Assembly (NCBI GenBank): GCA_016215605.1
Contig: JACRJB010000018.1
Span: 17,679 to 81,678 of the forward strand
From: Rhodopseudomonas palustris
Lineage (GTDB): Bacteria > Pseudomonadota > Alphaproteobacteria > Rhizobiales > Xanthobacteraceae
DNA: 64,000 nucleotides
Reading direction: 5' to 3'
The notes under the pieces are model-generated. The model was not told the DNA's origin. It made no database searches and was given only the letters and a program-made list of their open reading frames with translations. This document shows, piece after piece, positions 26,308 to 35,954 of the stretch; within the stretch, counting starts at the first letter, position 1, and each line of letters opens with the position of its first letter. The position numbers were made by a program, and so were the translations under genes.

Positions 26308-28173
26308 ATGGGTCTCGGAGACGCACTTTCGATCGCAATGGCCGGCCTGCGTGCAAACCAGGCCGCGATGTCGCTGGTGTCGTCGAACGTCGCCAACGCC
26401 GAGACGCCGGGCTACGTCCGCAAGACCGTCGATCAGGTCACCACGGTGGCCGGCGCGTCCGGCAGCGGCGTCTCGATCATCGGCGTCAACCGCGAACTCG
26501 ACGCCTATCTGCAGTCGCAGCTGCGCACCGAGACCTCCGGCGCGTCCTACGCCTCGCTGCGTTCCGACTTCTTGAAACAGTTGCAGGGCCTGTTCGGCGA
26601 TCCGAATTCGACCGGCACGCTGGAGAATTCCTTCAACAGCCTGACCGCCGCGGTGCGGGCGCTCTCCACCAGTCCGGACAGCACCTCGGCCCGGATCGGT
26701 CTGCTCAACGCCGCGCAGGTGATGTCCGGCCAGCTCAACGCGATGTCGAACGGCATTCAGGCGCTGCGCACCGGCGCCGAGACCGGCCTGTCCGACAGCG
26801 TCACCACCGCCAACAACCTGCTGCAGCAGATCGCCTCGATCAACAACAACATCCGCACCAATCCGGCCGGCGGCACCTCGACCGACGCCGCCACCGCGTC
26901 GCTGCTCGACCAGCGCGATCAGGCGATCAGCCAGCTGTCGCAGCTGATGGACATCCGCGTCGTCACCGACGCGTCCAATCAGGTCACGATCTTCACCGGC
27001 TCCGGGATGCAGCTCGCCGGCATGCAGGCCGCCAAGCTGTCGTTCGACGCACAGGGCACGGTGACGCCGAGCACGACGTGGAGTTCGGACGCGAACACCA
27101 GTCAGCTCGGCTCGGTCAAGGTCACCTATTCCGACGGCTCGACGATGGACCTGACCAGCTCGCTGAAGTCGGGCAAGATGGCGGCCTATATCGAACTGCG
27201 CGACAAGACGCTGGTGCAGGCCCAGACCCAGGTCGATCAGTTCGCGGCCTCGATGGCGAGCGCGCTGTCGGATAAGACTACCGCCGGCACCGCGGTGACG
27301 TCCGGCACCCAGGCCGGCTTCGCGCTCGACCTGACCGACATGAAGCCCGGCAACACCATCAATATCAGCTACACCGACACCACCACCGGCACGCAGCGCA
27401 CCGTCTCGGTGATGCGGGTCGACGATCCCGGGGTGTTGCCGCTGCCGCAGACGGCGACGCTCGATCCCAAGGACTACGTGGTCGGGATCGACTTCTCCGG
27501 CGCGTCCGGATCGATCACCGCGCAGCTCAACGCCGCGCTGAACGCCAAGAATCTGCAGTTCACCGGCACCGCGCCGAACATCACGGTGCTGAACAACACC
27601 GGCTTCTCGACCGTCACCGCGGCGTCGGTGACCACCACGGTGACCTCGCTCGCCGGCGGCAGCGCCGAGCTGCCGCTGTTCACCGACGGCAACTCCGTCT
27701 ACACCGGCGCGCTCAGCAGCACCGGGACGCAGATGACCGGCTTCGCGCAGCGCATCGCGGTGAACCCGGCGCTGGTCAACGATCCGGCGAAGCTGGTGAC
27801 GTATTCGGCGTCGACCGCGGCCGGCGACACCACGCGCTCAGACTTCATTCTCAAGCAGCTCACCACCAGCAAATATCTGTACTCGCCGTCGACCGGCGTC
27901 GGATCGGCGACCGCGCCCTACAACGGCACGCTGGAGAACTATCTGCAGCAGTTCGTGTCGCAGCAGGGCTCCAACGCGCAGGCAGCGGCGCAGCTCGCCG
28001 ACGGCCAGAGCGTGGTGCTGAACACGCTGCAGCAGAAATATTCGACCAGCTCCGGCGTCAACATGGACGAGGAGATGGCGCATCTGCTGTCGCTGCAGAA
28101 CGCCTATTCGGCGAATGCGCGAGTGATGTCGACGGTGAACCAGATGTATCAGGCGCTGATGCAGGCGATGTGA
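26308..28173 (+). CDS. flgK: Flagellar hook-associated protein FlgK (HAP1)
   Basis: 621-aa hook-filament junction protein. The N-terminus GLGDALSIAMAGLRANQAAM and SSNVANAETPGYVRK is the HAP1 form of the rod/hook motif. The helical segment SLLDQRDQAISQLSQLMDIR is typical of FlgK. The C-terminal SGVNMDEEMAHLLSLQNAYS, then ANARVMSTVNQMYQALMQAM, forms the terminal coiled coil. It lies 50 bp after flgE and 7 bp before flgL in one operon, and is exported by the flagellar type III system. Confidence 0.95.
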   Translation: MGLGDALSIAMAGLRANQAAMSLVSSNVANAETPGYVRKTVDQVTTVAGASGSGVSIIGVNRELDAYLQSQLRTETSGASYASLRSDFLKQLQGLFGDPNSTGTLENSFNSLTAAVRALSTSPDSTSARIGLLNAAQVMSGQLNAMSNGIQALRTGAETGLSDSVTTANNLLQQIASINNNIRTNPAGGTSTDAATASLLDQRDQAISQLSQLMDIRVVTDASNQVTIFTGSGMQLAGMQAAKLSFDAQGTVTPSTTWSSDANTSQLGSVKVTYSDGSTMDLTSSLKSGKMAAYIELRDKTLVQAQTQVDQFAASMASALSDKTTAGTAVTSGTQAGFALDLTDMKPGNTINISYTDTTTGTQRTVSVMRVDDPGVLPLPQTATLDPKDYVVGIDFSGASGSITAQLNAALNAKNLQFTGTAPNITVLNNTGFSTVTAASVTTTVTSLAGGSAELPLFTDGNSVYTGALSSTGTQMTGFAQRIAVNPALVNDPAKLVTYSASTAAGDTTRSDFILKQLTTSKYLYSPSTGVGSATAPYNGTLENYLQQFVSQQGSNAQAAAQLADGQSVVLNTLQQKYSTSSGVNMDEEMAHLLSLQNAYSANARVMSTVNQMYQALMQAM

Positions 28174-28180
28174 GGCGGCA

Positions 28181-29788
28181 ATGGCGATCGATGGCGTAAG
28201 CGGGCGTACTTCCTATATCGGCACCGGGATTCTCAATCTGCGCAGCCAGATCGAGAATTTGACCGGGCAATTGGCGAACGGGCGGATCTCGACGACCTAT
28301 TCGGGCGACGGCACCGGCCGGAGCCTGGCGATCGGGATGCGCGCGCAGGTCGCCAACATCGCCAGCTATTCCGACACGATGACCAACATCAACACCCGGA
28401 TCAGCGTCGCCAACCTGTCGCTGCAGCGGCTGAACGCGATCGGCAGCGAAGTGAAGGGCGCCGCGGCGAGCGCCGGTTCGACCCTCGACAACACCGGCCA
28501 GACCCCGGGGCAGAAGACCGCGTCGCTGGACTTCTTCGACTCCGTCGACATGCTCAACGCGCAGTCCGGCGACCGCTATCTGTTCTCCGGGCGGACCACG
28601 GACACCGCGCCGGTGACGGCGGCCGACCAGATCATGAACGGCAACGGCGCCGCGATCGCCGGGCTGAAGCAGGTGATCAGCGAGCGCCACGACGCCGACG
28701 TCGGCACCACCGGCATGGGCCGCACCATCGTGTCGGCCGGCGCGACGGCGACCTCGGTGCAGATCGGCGAGGACTTCGCCGCCAATCCCTATGCGCTGCC
28801 GACCCCGATCGGCGCGTCGCCGTTCGGCCTGAAGATCGCCTCGATCGCCACCACGATCGCCGGCGCCACGGTGACGCAGCCGACCGAGACGCCGCCGACC
28901 ACGCCGCCGGCGGCGCCCAATCCGGTGGCGATGGGCATCGATCTCAACGGCAATCTGCCGAAGGAGGGCGACACCGTGTCGTTCACCTTCAACCTGCCGG
29001 ACGGCACCCAGGAGACGATCAAGCTGTCGGCGTCGACGAAGACGCCGCTGCCGGCGAATTCGTTCGCGATCGATCCGGGCGATCCGCTCGCGGTGCCGCC
29101 GGTGGCGGCGTCGCCGTCGATCACCGCCACCAACATGCAGGCCGCCCTGACCGATGCGGTGAAGAAATTGTCGGGCAGCACGCTGGCCGCCGCGTCGGCG
29201 ATCAAGGCGGGCGACGACTTCTTTAATAACACGCAGCCGCTGCGGGTGGCCGGCACCGCGCCGTTCGGCGCCGCGACCGCCCAGGTCGCCGGCACCAAGG
29301 CCAACACGGTGTTCTGGTACAACGGCGAGCCGGACTCCGCGACCGACCCGGCGCGCGGCACCGCGGTCGGCCGGGTCGACGACTCCATCACGGTGCAATA
29401 CGGCATCCGCGCCGACGAGCAGGCGCTGCGCAAGCAGCTGCAGACGGTCGCGGTGTTCGCCGCCGTGTCCACCTCGGCCACCGACCCGAACGGCTCCAAC
29501 AAGATGGCCGCGCTCAATCAGCGGGTCGCGGCCAATCTCGCCGTGGTGCCGGGGCAGCAATCGATCCAGAACATCCAGGCCGATCTCGCCGGCGCGCAGG
29601 CGGCGATGAAGGCCACCAGCGACCGCCAGACCCAGACCAAGGCGCTGGCGCAGACCATGCTGGACTCGATCGAGGGCGTGAACAACGACGAGGTCGCGAC
29701 CAAGATCCTGGCGCTGCAGACCAGCCTGCAGGCGTCCTATCAGCTGACCTCGCAGCTCTATCAAATGAGCCTGGTCAAGTTTCTTTAG
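28181..29788 (+). CDS. flgL: Flagellar hook-associated protein FlgL (HAP3)
   Basis: 535-aa flagellin-like junction protein. Near the N-terminus, ILNLRSQIENLTGQLANGRI, and at the C-terminus, VATKILALQTSLQASYQLTS then QLYQMSLVKFL, match the D0/D1 helices of HAP3. Last gene of the flgEKL operon, followed by a strong terminator. A Pro-rich stretch (TETPPTTPPAAPNPV) interrupts the variable middle domain. Confidence 0.9.
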   Translation: MAIDGVSGRTSYIGTGILNLRSQIENLTGQLANGRISTTYSGDGTGRSLAIGMRAQVANIASYSDTMTNINTRISVANLSLQRLNAIGSEVKGAAASAGSTLDNTGQTPGQKTASLDFFDSVDMLNAQSGDRYLFSGRTTDTAPVTAADQIMNGNGAAIAGLKQVISERHDADVGTTGMGRTIVSAGATATSVQIGEDFAANPYALPTPIGASPFGLKIASIATTIAGATVTQPTETPPTTPPAAPNPVAMGIDLNGNLPKEGDTVSFTFNLPDGTQETIKLSASTKTPLPANSFAIDPGDPLAVPPVAASPSITATNMQAALTDAVKKLSGSTLAAASAIKAGDDFFNNTQPLRVAGTAPFGAATAQVAGTKANTVFWYNGEPDSATDPARGTAVGRVDDSITVQYGIRADEQALRKQLQTVAVFAAVSTSATDPNGSNKMAALNQRVAANLAVVPGQQSIQNIQADLAGAQAAMKATSDRQTQTKALAQTMLDSIEGVNNDEVATKILALQTSLQASYQLTSQLYQMSLVKFL

Positions 29789-29808
29789 TTAAGAAGTTCT
29801 GAACAGCC

Positions 29809-29844
29809 AGGCCGCCGTCGCCTCGCGCGCACGGCGGCCTTTTT
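29809..29844 (+). terminator. Terminator of the flgEKL operon
   Basis: AGGCCGCCGT and ACGGCGGCCT form a perfect 10-bp stem with a 12-base loop, followed by TTTTT, 20 bp after the flgL stop. Confidence 0.9.
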
Positions 29845-30090
29845 GTTGGCCGCGCACCGCGCCGGCCGGCGTAAACCGTGTGAATTCAACTAACTTCCAA
29901 TCCCCGAGCTGCCCGCGATCGCGGCAGACGGCGCCGGCTGTGCACGGTTTTCAACGAAGAACTCCGTGATTTTACGGGCATTTTGGTCCGTCAAAGCCGC
30001 TGCCTGTCCTTTACGCATTTTTAGAGTCTGCCGGTCATGGTTCCGCGGTCGATCAAGAAGATCGCAGTTGCACACCAGGAAGGTAGCAAA
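29845..30090 (+). promoter_or_regulatory. Leader/promoter region of flagellin gene 1
   Basis: 246 bp, noticeably AT-richer than the coding DNA, between the flgEKL terminator and the flagellin start codon, ending in the SD AGGAAGGT. No convincing sigma-54, sigma-28 or CtrA box was found by eye, though a flagellin promoter must lie here. A near-palindrome, CTGCCCGCGATCGCGGCAG, is present around 29921-29939. Confidence 0.4.
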
Positions 30091-32757
30091 ATGTCAGGTA
30101 TCGTTCTCTCGAATGCCGTCCGCCAGAATCTTTCGTCGCTCCAGGCCACGGCTGATCTGCTCGCCACCACCCAAAGCCGCCTCTCGTCCGGCAAGAAGGT
30201 GAACTCGGCTCTCGACAATCCGACCAACTTCTTCACCGCTGCTTCGCTCGACGCGCGCGCCAGCGACATCAACAACCTCCTCGACGGCATCGGCAACGGC
30301 GTGCAGATCCTGCAGGCCGCGAACACCGGTATCACCTCGCTCACCAAGCTGGTCGACAGCGCCAAGTCGATCGCCAACCAGGCCCTGCAGACGACCTCGG
30401 GCTATGCCACGAAGTCGAACGTGTCGACCACGATCGCCGGCGCGACTGCCGACGACATCCGCGGCACGCAGAGCTTCACCAACGCGGTTGCGACCGGCAA
30501 CGTGATCTTCGACGGCACCGCCGGCGGCACCACCGCTGCGTCCGGCACCGACACGCTCGGTGGCGCGATCGTCAGCATTGCGGCTTCGGCTGCTGTGACC
30601 GTTCTCGGCGCCGCTGACAACACCGCGCTCGGCAGCGTTCTCAGCGTCGGCACCGGTACGGTTGCGGCCGCTGGTTCCGATCTGATCAGCGCGCTGACCA
30701 ACGGCACCACCGCGACCGCCACGGGTCCGGCTGCTGGCGACTCGATCACGGTGAACGGCAAGACCATCACCTTCACCACCGCCGGCGCGTCCAGCAAGGA
30801 CAGCAACGGCAACTACACGATCGGTCTCGACCAGACGCTGACCAAGCTGGTCAACACCATCGACGACATCAACGGCAACACCGGCCATTCGTCGACGGTC
30901 ACCGGCGGCAAGCTGGAACTGCACTCGGGCACCAACAGCCCGCTGACGATCGGCGACAACGCCGGCGGCACCGTTCTGGCCAAGCTCGGCCTGACCGCCC
31001 AGACCGTGGATACCGCTGCCGCGACCGCGTCGGCGAACATCTCGGGCAGCACCCAGCTGTTCAACACCCATGGTGGCCTCACCACCACGGCGATCGCTGA
31101 CGGCACCACGCTGTCGGTCAACGGCAAGACCATCACGTTCAAGACCTCCGATGCCCCGCAGGGCAACGCCATCCCGACCGGCACCGGCGTTCTCGGCCGC
31201 ATCGGCACCGACGGCAACGGCAACTCGACGATCTATCTCGGCGACCAGACCAAGTTCACCAACGCGACGGTGGGCGATCTGTTGACCGCGATCGATCTCG
31301 CGAACGGCGTCAAGTCGGCGTCGATCTCGGCGGGTGTCGCGACGATCAGCACCAACTCCGGCCAGACGGCTTCGGGCGTCTCGGGTGGTATCACCACGAT
31401 CCAGAGCTCGACCGGTGCGGATCTGAACGTCACTGCCTCGACCGATCTGTTCAAGAGCCTCGGTCTGACCACCGCGACCGGCACCGGTCCGCTGACCCTG
31501 ACCAAGCAGCGCACCACCAGCGGCACCACGCTCGGTACGCTGATTGCCGACGGCTCGACCCTGAACGTGAACGGCAAGACGATCACCTTCAAGAACGCCG
31601 CGGTTCCGAGCGCGTCTTCGACCCACACCGGCATCTCCGGCAACGTCGAGACCGACGGCCAAGGCAATTCGACCGTGTACCTGCAGAAGGGTACGGTCGA
31701 TGACGTCCTGAAGGCTGTCGACCTCGCCACCGGCGTCCGCGTCGCCACGCTCGGGATCTCCGGCGCGACGGTCGCGACCGCCTCCGGTGTCGCCAACTCG
31801 TCGATCACCAGCGGCTCGCTGAAGCTGTCGACCGGCCTCGCGTCGGACCTCAGCATCAACGGCACCGGCAACGCGCTGGCCGCCCTCGGCCTCACCGGCC
31901 CGAGCGGCAACGCGAGCTCGTTCACCGCGGCCCGCGGCGCTGCCGCCGGCAGCCTGAACGGCAAGACCTTGACCTTCTCGTCGTTCAACGGCGGTTCGGC
32001 GGTCAATGTCACGCTCGGTGACGGCACCAACGGCACGGTCAAGTCGCTGGCCCAGCTCAATGTCGCGCTGGCCGCCAACAACCTGACGGCGTCGGTCGAC
32101 AACGCCTCCGGCAAGCTGACGATCTCCGCGTCGAACGACTACGCCTCCCGCACCCTGGGTGGCTCGGACGGCGGCGTGATCGGCGGCTCCCTGGCTTCGT
32201 CGCTCACCTTCACCGTGCCGACCGGCCCGGTGGCGGACGTCAATGCCCAGAACACCCGCGCCGGCCTGGTCAAGCAGTTCAACGACGTGCTCGACCAGAT
32301 CAAGACCACCGCGCAGGACTCTTCGTTCAACGGCGTCAACCTGCTGAACGGCGACAACCTGAAGCTGGTGTTCAACGAAACCGGCAAGTCCACGATCTCG
32401 ATCCAGGGCGTGACCTTCAACCCGACCGGCCTCGGCCTGTCGACCCTGACGTCGGGCACGGACTTCATCGACAACAACGCGACCAACGCGGTGTTGACCA
32501 AGCTGAGCGCTGCCTCGACCGCGCTGCGGTCGCAGTCCTCCGCGTTCGGTTCGAACCTGTCGATCGTGCAGGCCCGTCAGGACTTCTCGAAGAGCCTGAT
32601 CAACGTGCTGCAGACCGGCTCGTCGAACCTGACGCTGGCCGACACCAACGAGGAAGCGGCGAACAGCCAGGCGCTGACCACCCGCCAGTCGATCGCGGTG
32701 TCCGCGCTGTCGCTGGCCAACCAGTCGCAGCAGAGCGTTCTCCAGCTGCTGCGCTAA
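30091..32757 (+). CDS. fliC: Flagellin 1 (large, repeat-containing)
   Basis: 888-aa filament subunit, long for a flagellin (usually 280-550 aa). The N-terminal D0/D1 helices (SGIVLSNAVRQNLSSLQATA ... NTGITSLTKLVDSAKSIANQ) and C-terminal helices (SNLTLADTNEEAANSQALTT ... QSQQSVLQLLR) are intact. The middle holds four related modules near residues 217, 338, 488 and 620, each opening with a VNGKTITF-type strand (fourth: LNGKTLTF), as in Flagellin_IN domains. Ser/Thr make up much of the surface region, offering O-glycosylation sites. ATG 30091 with SD AGGAAGG; own terminator. A paralogue lies at 48950-51607 across the sugar island. Confidence 0.95.
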   Translation: MSGIVLSNAVRQNLSSLQATADLLATTQSRLSSGKKVNSALDNPTNFFTAASLDARASDINNLLDGIGNGVQILQAANTGITSLTKLVDSAKSIANQALQTTSGYATKSNVSTTIAGATADDIRGTQSFTNAVATGNVIFDGTAGGTTAASGTDTLGGAIVSIAASAAVTVLGAADNTALGSVLSVGTGTVAAAGSDLISALTNGTTATATGPAAGDSITVNGKTITFTTAGASSKDSNGNYTIGLDQTLTKLVNTIDDINGNTGHSSTVTGGKLELHSGTNSPLTIGDNAGGTVLAKLGLTAQTVDTAAATASANISGSTQLFNTHGGLTTTAIADGTTLSVNGKTITFKTSDAPQGNAIPTGTGVLGRIGTDGNGNSTIYLGDQTKFTNATVGDLLTAIDLANGVKSASISAGVATISTNSGQTASGVSGGITTIQSSTGADLNVTASTDLFKSLGLTTATGTGPLTLTKQRTTSGTTLGTLIADGSTLNVNGKTITFKNAAVPSASSTHTGISGNVETDGQGNSTVYLQKGTVDDVLKAVDLATGVRVATLGISGATVATASGVANSSITSGSLKLSTGLASDLSINGTGNALAALGLTGPSGNASSFTAARGAAAGSLNGKTLTFSSFNGGSAVNVTLGDGTNGTVKSLAQLNVALAANNLTASVDNASGKLTISASNDYASRTLGGSDGGVIGGSLASSLTFTVPTGPVADVNAQNTRAGLVKQFNDVLDQIKTTAQDSSFNGVNLLNGDNLKLVFNETGKSTISIQGVTFNPTGLGLSTLTSGTDFIDNNATNAVLTKLSAASTALRSQSSAFGSNLSIVQARQDFSKSLINVLQTGSSNLTLADTNEEAANSQALTTRQSIAVSALSLANQSQQSVLQLLR

Positions 32758-32790
32758 GTCTGAAGCGATCGTCGAACTAACGATCTGGGA

Positions 32791-32820
32791 AACGGCGGGG
32801 GCAACCCCGCCGTTTTCTTT
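32791..32820 (+). terminator. Terminator of flagellin gene 1
   Basis: AACGGCGGGG-GCAA-CCCCGCCGTT is a perfect 10-bp stem with a GNRA-type tetraloop, running into TTTTCTTTT. It isolates the flagellin from the sugar-modification island. Confidence 0.95.
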
Positions 32821-32939
32821 TGCGCCGCCGGATCGCGGTGGCGCCGACCGATCCGCCCGAGCCGCGGGCATTCGCCTTGCCCTGCACGGCGAAATGTGGT
32901 CGGAGTGATTCATCGGCAAATCAGCGACGGCATCGTTCC

Positions 32940-33872
32940 ATGAGCCAGACCGCCCCGGTACCAGGTAGTAGCGCTTCGCCGCAGGCCGCGACCGCGCCGC
33001 GCGCGCCGTCGGCCGACGAGATCCTCGCCGCGATCCTCGCCGCGCTGCCGGAGCTCGCGCATCACCATGCGCCGGGCGGGGCGGCGTATCAGGCGCTCGC
33101 CGCGGCGGCGCGCCAGGCGGTGGTGACGCTGTTCGCGCAAGGCGGCAAGGACGTGCGGTTCGGGCCGTTCGGGCCGATCAGCTTCCCGTATCATGCGATG
33201 GGCGCGGTCGACTCGCTCGATCTGTTCGGGCTCGACGAGCTGATCCTGTTCGCGTTCTACTGGCAGAACCGCGGCGTCTACAAGAACACCGCCGACATCG
33301 GCGGCAATATCGGCCTGCACAGCCTGGTGATGGCGCGCTGCGGCTTTGACGTGAACGCCTACGAGCCCGATCCCGAACACATCGCGCTGTTCAAGGCGAA
33401 CATGGCGGCCAACGGCGCGACCAGCGTGACGGTGCACGAGGCGGCGGTGTCGGCCGAGGTCGGCCAGGCGGAATTCCTCCGCCTGCGCGGCAACACCACC
33501 GGCAGCCATCTCGCCGGCGCCAAGAGCGATCCCTACGGCCAGATCGACCGCTTTGCGGTCCGGCTCGAGGCGTTCGCCGCGATCGCCGCCAAGGTCGACT
33601 TCGCCAAGATCGACGCCGAAGGCCACGAGGCGGTGATCATCACCTCGCTGCCGGCCGAGCGCTGGGACGGCTTCGACGCCATGCTCGAGATCGGCAGCGA
33701 CGCCAATGCGGCGACGATCTTCGACTATGCGACGCGCAGCGGCGTGCAGATCTTCACCCAGAAGACCGGCTGGCGGAAGGCGCGGAGCGTCGCCGACCTG
33801 CCGACCTCCTACAAGCAGGGCAGCGCCTTCCTCACCCGCAGGGACGCGATGCCGGGCCTGCCGCCGGCATAG
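32940..33872 (+). CDS. FkbM-family methyltransferase
   Basis: 310-aa SAM-dependent methyltransferase. TADIGGNIGLHSLVMARCG is motif I of FkbM enzymes, followed by the acidic VNAYEPDPEH, with FAKIDAEGHEAVIITSL as the conserved KID-x-EG-x-E segment. FkbM enzymes O-methylate sugars and polyketides. First gene of the island after the flagellin terminator, so a role in capping a flagellar glycan is plausible. The first 25 residues are Ala/Pro-rich. The start at ATG 32940 is chosen because the frame upstream runs into the flagellin terminator. Confidence 0.85.
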   Translation: MSQTAPVPGSSASPQAATAPRAPSADEILAAILAALPELAHHHAPGGAAYQALAAAARQAVVTLFAQGGKDVRFGPFGPISFPYHAMGAVDSLDLFGLDELILFAFYWQNRGVYKNTADIGGNIGLHSLVMARCGFDVNAYEPDPEHIALFKANMAANGATSVTVHEAAVSAEVGQAEFLRLRGNTTGSHLAGAKSDPYGQIDRFAVRLEAFAAIAAKVDFAKIDAEGHEAVIITSLPAERWDGFDAMLEIGSDANAATIFDYATRSGVQIFTQKTGWRKARSVADLPTSYKQGSAFLTRRDAMPGLPPA

Positions 33873-34086
33873 GCGCGAAGCGGCGGGCTATCACCGCACC
33901 GGCCGCACGGCCGTCTGGTCGCCGTGTCGTCACGGGCCCGTAACATCCCGAGGGTGGTTTCGCCGCAGGTCCGGCCCGTCGCGTCGGCCGGCTGTTTGCT
34001 CGCTGCGCCGTGTCTGTGCGTTGCCAGTTTGTTGCGATTCAGTCATTAGTGACGAATCAAGCGCATCTTGGGCGCCTGGAACACAG

Positions 34087-34773
34087 ATGATGAAGTCGCG
34101 CAAGACGCAGGCCCGGGAGACGCTATCCCCCTTATCGTCGGGTGATATCCATCAGGATGTCGCCCCGAGCCCGCTGGTCTCCCGGCCGCAGATGCTGGGC
34201 TACTTCAATTTCCTCCGCGATACGCTGGCCGCCACCCAGGTTTCCGACCGCGACGGCCGCAGCTTCAGCCAGGAGGTCGCGGCCTCGCTGGTGATCGCCT
34301 GGGCGCGCGAGACGCATGCCGAAGGCCGCAAGCTGATCTTCATCGGCAATGGCGGCAGCGCCGCGATCGCCAGCCACATGGCCACCGACTATTCCAAGAA
34401 CGGCGGCATGCGCGCGCTGTGCCTGAACGACGGCGCGATGCTGACCTGCCTCGGCAACGATTACGGCTACGAGCAGGTGTTCGCCAAGCAGATCGAGCTG
34501 TTCGCGCAGGAAGGCGACCTGTTGATCGCGATCTCGAGCTCCGGCCGCTCGCCGAACATCCTCAACGCGGTGGCGGCGGCGGAACAGCGCGGCTGCCGGA
34601 TCGTGACGCTGAGCGGCTTCGGCGCGGACAATCCGTTGCGCAGCCAGGGCGACATCAATTTCTACCTCGCGTCGGAGCAATACGGTTTCGTCGAGATCGG
34701 CCATCTGACGCTGTGCCACGCGATCCTCGATTTCGCCTGCGGCCAGCGCGTGCCGCTGCCGGCGGCCGGCTGA
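34087..34773 (+). CDS. SIS-domain phosphosugar isomerase, GmhA-like
   Basis: 228-aa SIS protein. IFIGNGGSAAIASHMATDYS and AISSSGRSPNILNAVAAAEQ are the two phosphosugar-binding loops. The His/Ser/Asp layout matches GmhA, which turns sedoheptulose 7-phosphate into D-glycero-manno-heptose 7-phosphate. An N-terminal tail of about 35 residues precedes the usual start at MLGYFNFLRD, so a start at 34192 is possible. 214 bp separate it from the FkbM gene. With the HldE-like and nucleotidyltransferase genes downstream it suggests a heptose-type precursor. Confidence 0.8.
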   Translation: MMKSRKTQARETLSPLSSGDIHQDVAPSPLVSRPQMLGYFNFLRDTLAATQVSDRDGRSFSQEVAASLVIAWARETHAEGRKLIFIGNGGSAAIASHMATDYSKNGGMRALCLNDGAMLTCLGNDYGYEQVFAKQIELFAQEGDLLIAISSSGRSPNILNAVAAAEQRGCRIVTLSGFGADNPLRSQGDINFYLASEQYGFVEIGHLTLCHAILDFACGQRVPLPAAG

Positions 34774-35015
34774 CAGCGGCTCGCGGCTCCGGCCCGCCGG
34801 CGCGGCCGCTTCCAGCGGGCTTTCTCCGGACCTCGCGGTCTATCTGCGTGTGGGGAAATGCGTGTAACTGTTTCCCAAGATGTCGGACTGATTCGTGGAT
34901 GTCGGGTGTCTCCCGCGTGCGTGGCCGGTGATGTCGATGATCGCCGCTGTCCGGGAACGACCGGCGATCCGCGCGATCCGTTCCGCCCGTGAACGATGAG
35001 CAGTGGATTGATCCG

Positions 35016-35954
35016 ATGAAGATCCTGGTGACCGGCGCTTGCGGCTATGTCGGGACGACGCTGGTGCCGAAGCTGCTGGCGCGCGGCGACGAGGTGGTGG
35101 CGTTCGACATCATGTGGTTCGGTAACGATCTGCCGCCGCATCCGAAGCTCACCGTGGTGCGCGGCGACGTCCGCGACGCTAAGTCGATCCCGCTGGACGG
35201 CATCGACGCCATCATCCATCTGGCTTCGGTCGCCAATGATCCGTGCGGCGACCTCAATCCGAAACTGACCTGGGAGATCAGCGCGCTCGCCACCATGCAG
35301 CTCGCCGACCGCGCCGCGCGCGAAGGCATCGCGCGCTTCATCTACGCGTCGTCCGGCAGCGTCTACGGCATCAAGGACGAAGAGCAGGTCACCGAGGACC
35401 TGACGCTGGAGCCGATCTCCGAATACAACAAGACCAAGATGGTCGCCGAGCGGGTGATGCTCAGCTATGGCGGCGACATGGCGGTGCAGATCGTACGCCC
35501 GGCGACGGTGTGCGGGCCGTCGCCGCGGATGCGGCTCGACGTCTCGGTCAACATGCTGACCATGCAGGCGCTGACCAACGGCGAGATCACCGTGTTCGGC
35601 GGCAACCAGGTTCGCCCCAACATCCACATCGACGACATCACCGACCTCTACGTGATGCTGCTGGAGCGGCCGGAGCTGCGCGGCGTCTACAATGCCGGCT
35701 TCGAGAACATCTCGATCCTGGACATCGCCCGGATGGTCGATGCCCAGGTGCCGACCAAGATCACCGTCACCGAATCCAACGACCCGCGCTCCTACCGGAT
35801 CAATTCCGACAAGCTGCTGGCGACCGGCTTCAAGCCGAAGAAGACAGTGAACGACGCGATCCGCGAGATCATCGTCAAGTTCCAGCGCGGTGAGCTGAAG
35901 AACGAGGACCGCGCCTACAATCTGCGCTGGATGCAGCGGAGCGTGCAGGCGTGA
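35016..35954 (+). CDS. NAD-dependent sugar epimerase/dehydratase (extended SDR)
   Basis: 312-aa extended SDR. MKILVTGACGYVGTTLVPKL gives the GxxGxxG cofactor motif. The catalytic set is Ser in YASSGSVYG and Y-x3-K in SEYNKTKMVAE. It ends with a helical RAYNLRWMQRSVQA. It resembles GalE/WcaG-type nucleotide-sugar epimerases. Start at ATG 35016 (family N-terminus); a GTG at 34989 is the alternative. The next gene starts within the stop codon (GTGA), so they are coupled. The substrate is presumably an NDP-hexose or heptose in the island pathway. Confidence 0.85.
   Translation: MKILVTGACGYVGTTLVPKLLARGDEVVAFDIMWFGNDLPPHPKLTVVRGDVRDAKSIPLDGIDAIIHLASVANDPCGDLNPKLTWEISALATMQLADRAAREGIARFIYASSGSVYGIKDEEQVTEDLTLEPISEYNKTKMVAERVMLSYGGDMAVQIVRPATVCGPSPRMRLDVSVNMLTMQALTNGEITVFGGNQVRPNIHIDDITDLYVMLLERPELRGVYNAGFENISILDIARMVDAQVPTKITVTESNDPRSYRINSDKLLATGFKPKKTVNDAIREIIVKFQRGELKNEDRAYNLRWMQRSVQA

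Noticed and set aside
29845..30090. Sigma-54 or sigma-28 promoter before flagellin 1
   Set aside because: No -24/-12 pair with correct spacing and no TAAA-N15-GCCGATAA-like match found by eye.
30094..32919. 941-residue open frame opposite flagellin 1
   Set aside because: Arg/Gly/Gln-rich composition without motifs; it mirrors the strongly biased codons of the flagellin.
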